This document shows, piece after piece, positions 36,356 through 43,393 of a DNA stretch of 64,000 nt. Positions within the stretch are counted from its first letter, which is position 1, and every line of letters begins with the position of its first letter. The translations under genes were made by a program, and so were the position numbers. The stretch spans positions 1 through 64,000 of the forward strand of contig NZ_BNBL01000015.1 in NCBI RefSeq assembly GCF_014655595.1, written 5' to 3'. Below the pieces are notes generated by a model. That model was not told where the DNA came from and ran no database searches. It was given only the letters and a program-made list of their open reading frames with translations. This stretch comes from Streptomyces griseocarneus. GTDB taxonomy: Bacteria > Actinomycetota > Actinomycetes > Streptomycetales > Streptomycetaceae.

Positions 36356-36472
36356 ATGAAAGCCCGGGCAATCATCGCGTACACCATGGTGGCCGTCACG
36401 CTGGTCACGCTGACCGCTTGGCATGGCGGGGTGGCGGTTACCACGGTCCGGGCCTCATGGTCGACCCAGCTG
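36356..36472 (+). pseudogene. Truncated start of a small membrane or secreted protein
   Basis: ATG 36356, after AGGGGGCTGC, starts MKARAIIAYTMVAVTLVTLT then AWHGGVAVTTVRASWST. This looks like a signal-anchor sequence. The frame then overlaps a well-supported gene on the other strand and loses protein character. Probably cut by rearrangement. Confidence 0.4.
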
Positions 36473-36724
36473 TCACCCGACGCTCGGTTCCAGGCACCCG
36501 GCCACCCGCAACACGTTCTCTTGACGCTCGTCGGCGATCACCGCATGTACCGCATCGACAAGTCCGGCCAGCAGGTCCTCAAACATCTCCGCCGGCAAGG
36601 ACCCATGCAGCGCGCTGAGCAGGTGGCCGGCCAGCGCAATACTCGGATGCGGGATGCCCTGGAACTGCCCCTGCCGCCCACCGTAGAGGTGCGACACCAG
36701 AGTGTTCGGGAGCGTGGATGGCAA
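36473..36724 (-). CDS. 83-residue hypothetical protein
   Basis: TTG 36724, with GGAG five bases upstream, starts LPSTLPNTLVSHLYGGRQGQ, FQGIPHPSIALAGHLLSALH, SLPAEMFEDLLAGLVDAVHA, ending NVLRVAGCLEPSVG. The minus-strand frame has clear GC third-position bias. I do not recognise a named family. It lies just downstream of an IS110 remnant on the same strand, so it might itself be the tail of a larger lost gene. Confidence 0.5.
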   Translation of the reverse strand: MPSTLPNTLVSHLYGGRQGQFQGIPHPSIALAGHLLSALHGSLPAEMFEDLLAGLVDAVHAVIADERQENVLRVAGCLEPSVG

Positions 36725-36751
36725 CCCCGCTCCATCCGCTCCACCTCCCGG

Positions 36752-36965
36752 TCAGCGGTCCAGACAACGTCCTCGAATGGCTGTGACGTTGTTCAGCGGC
36801 CCGGGGACGACGACGGTCGTTCGTCCAGGGCGGTGCAGATGTCGTCGACCAGTCGTTCGGCCATTCTGGGTGCTTTCGGCCGGAGCAGGTTCACCAACCG
36901 GCGCCGTCCCGCCTTGCGGATCTGGGCCGGGGACCCGGAGCATTCCAGTAGGGCCAGGGCAGCCG
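36752..36965 (-). pseudogene. IS110-family transposase fragment
   Basis: The frame gives ALALLECSGSPAQIRKAGRR, then RLVNLLRPKAPRMAERLVDD and ICTALDE, typical of the middle of IS110 transposases. It then shifts to TVVVPGPLNNVTAIRG and stops. Both N-terminal and C-terminal catalytic parts are missing. Confidence 0.75.
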
Positions 36966-37254
36966 GGTGCTACTGGCCACGCCCTCCAGCACGAGCAGCG
37001 GCACGGGGCGGGCGGACCGCTGCCAGGGCGGCGCGGGGATCAGGGCGGGCACGCCGCGCCCGAAGGTACGGCGGCGGGTGGCCGCGCGCCCGGCCCATGG
37101 GACCCGAGCCGAACCGTCCCGCAGCTTCCGTGACGCGTTGACGGAGGTGGCAGCGGGATCGGTCAGCCCGGTTCAGGGGGCAACGGGTGAACCAGCACGA
37201 GTGCCGTGAGCCTGGTCGGGCATACCGCTATGTCGGCTATGCCGCAAGCCAGTT

Positions 37255-37690
37255 CTACGTCTCATTCGTCGTTGAGTCGTGAAGGCTGGCCGGGCGGGGC
37301 AAGGCCGCGAGTCGGTGGAACGCGGCGGCGATTTCGTGTCTCCAGGGCCACGTGGAGGAGATTCGCAGGTGGAGTCGGCGGCCGCCGCGGGTGAGGGCGG
37401 CGACGTGCAGCAGCCGGTAACACCGTTTCCTGGGCCCGGCGTCGGCCAGCTCGCCGACCAGTAGCAGGACGCGGGTCCAGGCGAGGAGGCCGATCGCTGC
37501 CAGGCTGAGTTCGAGCCAGGCCGTGTTGATGCGAAGTGGCGGGAGGGTAAGCGGCCGAACCCGGCGTCCTTGCCGCACCGGATGTGGTCTTCGACGGTGG
37601 CGTGTCCGCGGTGCCGGACCTCCAGGAACTGGGCGGAGCCCTCACTGGAGTAGGGGGTGCCGGCCCCGCCACCGGGCAGGACCGGACCAT
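37255..37690 (-). pseudogene. IS1380-family transposase, C-terminal part, frameshifted
   Basis: QFLEVRHRGHATVEDHIRCG then KDAGFGRLPSRHFA is followed, one frame over near 37543, by NTAWLELSLAAIGLLAWTRV, RVLLLVGELADAGPRKRCYR and HEIAAAFHRLAALPRPASLH. This is the C-terminal third of an IS1380 transposase. Its upstream end (near 37700) truncates a second immunity-like gene. Confidence 0.8.
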
Positions 37691-37714
37691 GCTCCGCAGC
37701 GAATCCCATGACCG

Positions 37715-37855
37715 TCAGCATTTCGGAAGGACGGCCTGCTTTCCGCTTCTCCCGAACAGGAAGTCGTAGACATCCCGCAGGTATCCGTAAAGGGCCTCAT
37801 CGGTCCCGAACTCGATCGCCGTGACAGATTGGCGCTCGCCCACTTCAGTCCTCAT
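37715..37855 (-). pseudogene. Truncated second immunity-like gene
   Basis: ATG 37855 overlaps the last 11 bases of the intact 106-residue gene. The 46-residue frame reads MRTEVGERQSVTAIEFGTDE, ALYGYLRDVYDFLFGRSGKQ, AVLPKC. It resembles the C-terminal half of the upstream protein (FPTEDEMYAFLQASYDYFFG). It appears to be the C-terminal region of a paralogue that survives after rearrangement by the IS1380 element. Confidence 0.55.
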
Positions 37856-38165
37856 CGCTCTCCGGGTAGTCCGGCGGCTCCAGGGCGTCGCCGAAGAAGT
37901 AGTCGTACGACGCCTGAAGGAACGCGTACATCTCGTCCTCGGTCGGGAAGCGGATCACGCCCTCCGTGATGATGTCCCAGTCCGTCAGCGACATCTCGCG
38001 GTTGCGGATCACCTCGGCGAACCCGTCGCGCTGAGCCTTACGGGTCGCCGTGAAGATGCCCGGCGCACTGAGGCTGTGCACCAGGTTCGCCTTGAGAACC
38101 TCGGGCTCATTGATATACGAGGGACCGAATGCGCTGCTGATGAAGTCTTGAGTATTTTCGTCCAT
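37845..38165 (-). CDS. Probable immunity protein of a toxin/immunity pair
   Basis: A 106-residue acidic protein (MDENTQDFISSAFGPSYINE ... TDWDIITEGVIRFPTEDEMY, AFLQASYDYFFGDALEPPDY). It begins 9 bases after the toxin-like gene at 38175, in the same direction. A small acidic soluble protein directly downstream of a long variable repeat protein with a C-terminal domain is the normal arrangement of polymorphic toxin immunity genes. The named family is not recognised. Confidence 0.65.
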   Translation of the reverse strand: MDENTQDFISSAFGPSYINEPEVLKANLVHSLSAPGIFTATRKAQRDGFAEVIRNREMSLTDWDIITEGVIRFPTEDEMYAFLQASYDYFFGDALEPPDYPESDED

Positions 38166-38174
38166 GTAGCTTTC

Positions 38175-39401
38175 CTAAGGCTGTCGTCCGGCCCTGGGGT
38201 CGGGGTACATCGCATGCAGTCCGCCGGCACTTTCGTTGAATTCAGCGATAATGCGTCCTTTGCGGAAATCCACGAGAAGATGGTTGACGGTTCCGTCCTC
38301 ATTCTTGGGGTTCGCGGGATCGACGTAATATCCCTCGAATTTATCCGAATGGTCGCCGGGGCCGAATATCTCCTCGATAGTGGCGTTGACTTTTGGTTTT
38401 CCGGTCTGCTCCGCCTTTTGGCGCAGGTACTGCTCGGCTTTGACGTAGTCTTCGGCATTATCGAACTTGGTCGCGTAATCCCCGCAACCGTGAGGCCTGG
38501 TTCCACCATTCGCCTTGACGTCGTTGAAGCGGCCGGTCTCCGGGTTCACGTGGCGCTTGGTCTCGACATGGCCGTTGCCCTTGAATTTCACGTTGCCGTT
38601 GTCGTCGGCCTTCGGCTCGCCCTTTCGGGCCTTCAGAGCCTCGGTACTCGGGTGCAGGTGCCGTTGCGGACCGTGGCCTTGGCTTTCAAACTCTGCGATC
38701 TTGGCATCTGTCTCGGCCTTGCGTTCAGTATCGTCCTCGTCGTCGCCTCCCTCCGTGGCCTCCGACTCCTCAGCTGTTTCCTGTGAGTCCTCCGCAGCCG
38801 CCGGCTCCGGAGCGTCGTCCGTCTGCTCGGCGCCCGCGTCGTGCGCATCTACGGGGCCTGATTCGGAATCTGCGTCCGCCGCGTTCACGGATTCCGGCGC
38901 GTCGGCCTGCTCAGCCTCCGGCTCCGGAATGTCGGCTTCTTCTGCGTCCGCCGGTTCCGGGGCGTCGTCTCCCTGGTCGGCATCCGCCTCGCGCGCGGCT
39001 GCCGGGCCGGTTTCGGAGTCTGCGTCCTCAGCAGTCGCCGGTTCCGGAGCCTCATCGTCCCCACTGCTCGGCTTCCGGCTCCGGAGTGTAACTTTCCTCG
39101 GGCGCGCTGTCGGTTTCCGCTACGGCCTCGGCTCCGGGGCGTCGATGTCGGCCTGTCCGGCTTCCGGTTCCGGGGTGCCGGTCTTCTCCGACGCGCTGTC
39201 CGCTTCCTGTGCAGCCGCCGGCTCCGGAGCGTCGTCCGCCTGCTCAGCGCCCGTATCGCGCACACCCGTGGGTTCCGGCGCTTCCGCCGGGCCCGTACCG
39301 GAGTCCGCATCCGCCGCCTTCGCCGGCTCCGGGGCATCGACGGGCTCGGACGGCGGGGCTTCCTGGGGTGGCGGGGGCTGCTCGGGCTGACGGTCACTCA
39401 T
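38175..39401 (-). pseudogene. Polymorphic-toxin-like protein with acidic Pro-Glu repeats, disrupted
   Basis: From ATG 39401 (MSDRQPEQPPPPQEAPPSEP) the frame holds many imperfect repeats such as DAPEPAAAQEADSASEK and AEQADDAPEP. It stops at TAG 39120-39122. The same frame resumes with the same repeats from about 39060 (DDEAPEPATAEDADSETGP). Between, the sense is in another frame (VAETDSAPEESYTPEPEAEQ), which implies two compensating indels. The C-terminal about 140 residues (HVETKRHVNPETGRFNDVKA, GCGDYATKFDNAEDYVKAEQ, IEEIFGPGDHSDKFEGYYVD) form a distinct, probably toxic domain I cannot name. A GTG at 38888 could express a shortened form. Confidence 0.65.
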
Positions 39402-39602
39402 GATCAACATTCTGGCATTGCCACATCAAAACACTGAAGGTGTGCGGGATGCGCTGACATGAGCCCGCATCACAGAATCAATCACCAGTTGTGGGATGGA
39501 ACACCGGGAGAATGCGGCCTCCACGCCTCCCTGTCACTGGCGTCGTGATGGAGGAAGCTGGATGGATTAGCCTGCCGAGGCGGTGTCCGGCATACCGATG
39601 GG

Positions 39603-40832
39603 GTGGTGCGGATGGTGCGCGTGGTGGTCCTGGGGGAGTTTCGTGCGGACCGCGTGGTTGCGCCGCTCAGGCGCGGCGGTGCGGAGGTCACCGTGCTGGG
39701 GTTTGCCGACCTCGCCCCGTTCCTCGGCCCCGGGGTGGCGTGCGCCGAGCTGCCCTCCGCCTTGGACGGGCATGCGTTGCTGCGGTTGCTTCACGCCTGC
39801 CGGGCCGATGTCGCTCTGCCCAACCTGGGGTGCCACGGGCAGGAACAGTTCCTGCCCGTTTACGCGCGCGCCGCGTCCCGGGTGCGGGAGGCGGGCTGTC
39901 GTATGCCCGTGCACGCGGAGGAGTTCGCGCTGCTGGCCAGCGACAAGGTGGCGCTGCATCGTCTGGCGGAGGAGCGGGGATGGCCCGTGCCCCGGGGCGT
40001 GGTGTGCGAAGAACCCGGGGCGGTGAAGGCCGCGGTGGAGGAGCTCGGCTTCCCCGTCCTGGTCAAGGAAGCCCGCAGCGAGTTCGGCTCGGGGCGCCAC
40101 TATGTGCAGGACGGGGTGGGTCTCGGCAGGGCGGGCGCCGAGGTGACGTATCCGGTGCTGGTCCAGGAGGCCGTCGCAGGGGAGGAGTACGCGGTCGAGC
40201 TCCTGTCCGGTTCATCCTCCACGGTGGCGTGGCCGGTGGCTTCCCTGGGCCGTCTCGGCAGCGACTGCGACCCGGGCCGACGGGTGAGGGTCGCCCCCGC
40301 GGCACTGCCAGCCGACGCGCGAGGGGAACTGGCCGCAACGATCGCCGACATGACGGACGCCTTCGGACCGTTGGGGCCTTGGCAGATCGACTTCGCTGTC
40401 ACGGACGACGGCCGGCTGAAGGTGATCGAAGTGAACGGGCGGCTCAGCGGCGTGTCCAACATGAGCTGGGCGAGTACGGGCTGTGATCCGCACGAGGCGT
40501 ACGCACAGGCCGCGCTCGGCCAAACCCCTCGCAGGCCCAGGGCCGGCCTGGTCGCGCTCGAGCTGCCGGTACCCAACGGCGCGGCGCTGCCACCCGCACC
40601 AGGCGGGACGGAACTGCTGTGCTTTCCGGGCAGTCCGCTCAACCCGGCGCCCTGCGTCCGTGGGTTCCACCGGCCGGTGCTCAAGGTCCCCGAACGCCTC
40701 GGGGACACGGCGCGTGCCTGGCTGCGGGCCCTGCCTGACGGCACACTGCTCGACGGCGCCGCCGACGAGGCGGTCTCCCAGTTGGACCGGGGCCTGCAGG
40801 CTCTCCGGCAGGGCCGTGGGGTGTCAGGGTGA
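39603..40832 (+). CDS. ATP-grasp ligase-like protein
   Basis: About 409 residues with an ATP-grasp plan: an N-terminal pre-ATP domain (VVVLGEFRADRVVAPLRRGG), then SDKVALHRLAEERGWPVPRG, GFPVLVKEARSEFGSGRHYV (nucleotide-binding Lys and Gly loop), VLVQEAVAGEEYAVELLSGS and the metal-binding DGRLKVIEVNGRLSGVSN. ATP-grasp enzymes join a carboxylate to an amine or thiol through an acyl-phosphate. The GTG at 39603 is used; an ATG at 39612 is possible. Nearby oxygenase genes suggest a small biosynthetic group. Confidence 0.8.
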   Translation: MVRMVRVVVLGEFRADRVVAPLRRGGAEVTVLGFADLAPFLGPGVACAELPSALDGHALLRLLHACRADVALPNLGCHGQEQFLPVYARAASRVREAGCRMPVHAEEFALLASDKVALHRLAEERGWPVPRGVVCEEPGAVKAAVEELGFPVLVKEARSEFGSGRHYVQDGVGLGRAGAEVTYPVLVQEAVAGEEYAVELLSGSSSTVAWPVASLGRLGSDCDPGRRVRVAPAALPADARGELAATIADMTDAFGPLGPWQIDFAVTDDGRLKVIEVNGRLSGVSNMSWASTGCDPHEAYAQAALGQTPRRPRAGLVALELPVPNGAALPPAPGGTELLCFPGSPLNPAPCVRGFHRPVLKVPERLGDTARAWLRALPDGTLLDGAADEAVSQLDRGLQALRQGRGVSG

Positions 40833-40847
40833 CCATGCCGTGCGGGC

Positions 40848-41480
40848 TCACGCCAGGAGCGTGGTGATGAGCTTGCGTACCCTGCCTTCCTCGACTCGCC
40901 GGACCCCGTGGACCAGCTGGATGCCGTAGACGACGGTCGTTCCGGGTGGCGGGGTGCACGTCCAACGGGTGTGCGCGGTGTCGGCCAGTTTCACCGGGCC
41001 GGTGCGGGCAGTGATCTCGTGGACGAACCGCGTCCCGGGCGCGTAGTCGCTGCCCGTCGCGGTGACGTCGCTCCACAGGGCGTCGGCGGAGCAGGTGTCG
41101 AGGTAGAACTCACCGCCACGCCGGGCGTCCTGGAGATCGAAGCCGACCCGGGCGATCCGCTGCGGCCGGGCCTGCGGGTCGCCCACGCCGTGCACGTGCG
41201 GACGGATCTCGTCACCGGGTTTGAGGTCGTGGTACAGCCACGGTTCGATGCCCGTGGCGGAGGGGAAGGCCCGGCGGATGGCGGGCAGGGCACGCTGCAG
41301 GCCGGCGTCCATGATGGCCTGCGCCGCCTCGGGCGGGGTGAGTCCCTCGCTGGGACGCGCGGGAACCCAGCCGGTGACCGCGAGATGCTCGTCCAGCACC
41401 TTGGTGAGCTCGGCGGTCTCGTCGGGCGTGAGGAACCCTTCAACAGTCTGCACGGCCAGGGTCTCGGTCATGTGGATCAC
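40848..41480 (-). CDS. 2-oxoglutarate/Fe(II)-dependent oxygenase-like protein
   Basis: A 210-residue protein. GTG 41480 has GGAGGAG seven bases upstream. The double-stranded beta-helix motif is visible: DEIRPHVHGVGDPQ with an H-x-H..D iron-site segment, RRGGEFYLDTC, and a distal His in VVYGIQLVHGVRRVEEGRVR (the Arg may bind 2-oxoglutarate). It ends 15 bases from the convergent ATP-grasp gene, and its start is about 150 bases from the FAD monooxygenase start, from which it diverges. The substrate is unknown. Confidence 0.75.
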   Translation of the reverse strand: MIHMTETLAVQTVEGFLTPDETAELTKVLDEHLAVTGWVPARPSEGLTPPEAAQAIMDAGLQRALPAIRRAFPSATGIEPWLYHDLKPGDEIRPHVHGVGDPQARPQRIARVGFDLQDARRGGEFYLDTCSADALWSDVTATGSDYAPGTRFVHEITARTGPVKLADTAHTRWTCTPPPGTTVVYGIQLVHGVRRVEEGRVRKLITTLLA

Positions 41481-41630
41481 CAGCGGACTCCTCCCACACC
41501 TTCCCGTCCGGACCTCCGACATTCCAGTACGGGACCGCGGCGCCGCCTAGCCCAGGCCCGGCCATTCCGGGGAACACACCTTCCGGGAGGGTGCCTTGAC
41601 GGGAAACGGTCCGCACCGAAAGGTGGGGGC

Positions 41631-43163
41631 GTGACGTCCCCCGGCTCACACATGGACACCGGCGTGCTCCTCGTGGGCGCCGGCCCGACAGGGCTGCTGC
41701 TGGCGTGCGAGCTGGCCCTGGCGGGCGTGCGGACCGTGGTGATCGACAAGCGCCCGAAGCCGCACCGGGAGTCACGGGCGCTCAACCTCCACCCCCGCAG
41801 CATCGAGCTGATGGACATGCGCGGCCTGGCCGGCCGCTTCCTGGCCGCGGGCCGTACGGTGCCGGGCTGGCAGTTCGCCGTCAGCCTCAAGAGGCCGCTC
41901 GACTTCACCGCGCTCGACACCCGGCACCCCTATGCCCTGCTGCTCGCGCAGGCCCGGACCGAGGCGCTGCTGGCCCAAAGGTCCCGTGAGCTGGGTGTGG
42001 AGATCCGTCGCGGGCACGAGGCCGTCGCCCTCCGGCAGTACGCCGAGGGCGTCGAGACCGACGTGTACGGCCCGGACGGATGCGTGACGATCCGTTCCGC
42101 GTATGTGGTGGGCTGCGACGGCGGGCGCAGCCTGGTCCGGCAGGCGGCCGGGATCGGCTTCCCGGGGACGCGGGAGTCGATGACCGCGGTGGTCGGGGAC
42201 TTCGCCGTCGCCGACCACGCGCACAATGAGCAGGCCCGGCGGCACGGCGTGCTCGTCGCCCGCCTGGAGGCCGGGCTGACGCGGTACGTGGTCATGGACC
42301 CGCAGCGGATCCGGGTGCCCTCCACCGAACCGGTGACGCTGGAGGAGTTCCGCACCTCGCTGATGCGGGTCTGCGGAAGCGACTGCGGCATCGGCGAGCC
42401 GCGCTGGCTGTCACGCTTCGGCAACACCACCCGCCTCGCCGCCGCCTACCGCAGGGGCCGCGTCCTGCTGGCCGGCGACGCCGCACACATCCATTTCCCC
42501 GTCGGCGCCCAGGGACTGAACACCGGGCTGCAGGACGCCATGAACCTCGGCTGGAAGCTCGCCGCCACCGTTCGAGGCTGGGCACCCCCCGGCCTGCTGG
42601 ACACCTACCACGCCGAGCGCCACCCGGTCGGACACGCCGTCACCACCGCCACCCGCGCCCAGACCCTGCTGGTGGAACTCCCCCTCACCGAACAGTACGC
42701 GGGCCCCGCAAGGCACCTGTGCGAACTTCTTGACACGCTCCTGGACATGGAGGACGTCAACCGGCACCTGGCCGGCCGCATCTCCGCCCTTGACACCACC
42801 TATCCCCCCACCACCCCGGACGCCGACCCGCTCACCGGCCGACGCATGCCCGACCTCGGCCTCACCACGGCGGCAGGGCCAACCCGGGTCTACGAGCTGC
42901 TGCACGACGGCCGCTTCGTCCTGCTCCGCCTCGACGGCGGACAGCACCCGCGTGCTGCCACCGCCCCGGCCTCGTCCGGCCGTGTCCGCGGGGTCAGCGT
43001 GCTGGGGCACGGGGACCACCCGGACCTGAAGAACGTAAGCGAAATCCTCATCCGGCCCGACGGCCACATCGCCTGGGCCACCCGCACGACCGAGCCCCGC
43101 GTTCTTCACGCCGGCAGGGCCGCCGCATTGACCGCCTGGACCACCTGGACCGGCGCCTGCTGA
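41631..43163 (+). CDS. FAD-dependent aromatic-type monooxygenase
   Basis: A 510-residue PHBH-fold monooxygenase. GTG 41631 has AAAGG seven bases upstream (an ATG at 41652 is an alternative). Motifs: FAD Rossmann VLLVGAGPTGLLLACELALA, DG motif VVGCDGGRSLVRQAAGIGFP, GD motif RVLLAGDAAHIHFPVGAQGL. The C-terminal thioredoxin-like domain (about 390-510) is present, as in polyketide hydroxylases and rifampicin-type monooxygenases. It uses NADPH and O2 to hydroxylate an aromatic or phenolic compound; the substrate is unknown. It probably works with the adjacent oxygenase and ligase. Confidence 0.9.
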   Translation: MTSPGSHMDTGVLLVGAGPTGLLLACELALAGVRTVVIDKRPKPHRESRALNLHPRSIELMDMRGLAGRFLAAGRTVPGWQFAVSLKRPLDFTALDTRHPYALLLAQARTEALLAQRSRELGVEIRRGHEAVALRQYAEGVETDVYGPDGCVTIRSAYVVGCDGGRSLVRQAAGIGFPGTRESMTAVVGDFAVADHAHNEQARRHGVLVARLEAGLTRYVVMDPQRIRVPSTEPVTLEEFRTSLMRVCGSDCGIGEPRWLSRFGNTTRLAAAYRRGRVLLAGDAAHIHFPVGAQGLNTGLQDAMNLGWKLAATVRGWAPPGLLDTYHAERHPVGHAVTTATRAQTLLVELPLTEQYAGPARHLCELLDTLLDMEDVNRHLAGRISALDTTYPPTTPDADPLTGRRMPDLGLTTAAGPTRVYELLHDGRFVLLRLDGGQHPRAATAPASSGRVRGVSVLGHGDHPDLKNVSEILIRPDGHIAWATRTTEPRVLHAGRAAALTAWTTWTGAC

Positions 43164-43317
43164 ACCGAGAGGCCGGGCGATGCCGCACTCACCGTCGCGG
43201 AACGCGCCGGCCTCGTACGCGAGGAACAGCCTCGTACGCGAGGAACACACCGCCTTCGTCTTCGTCCGGGCGGGCGGGCACTCGCGCACGGCGGCCGCAC
43301 CGGTCCGGTCACCTGCC

Positions 43318-43360
43318 CGTCGTCGGGTCCCCTTCCCCTGGGGAAGGGGACCCGACGACG
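43318..43360. terminator. Bidirectional terminator between monooxygenase and GH65 genes
   Basis: A 19-bp perfect stem (CGTCGTCGGGTCCCCTTCC and its complement) with a 5-base loop lies between two convergent genes (stops at 43163 and 43394). Confidence 0.9.
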
Positions 43361-43393
43361 CAAGCCGCATCGGCGCGCGGAAGGTGCCGTCCG

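Noticed and set aside
36356..37141. 261-residue plus-strand frame after the hydrophobic start
   Set aside because: Only the first 35 or so residues look real; the remainder overlaps better-supported minus-strand sequence (83-residue gene and IS110 fragment).
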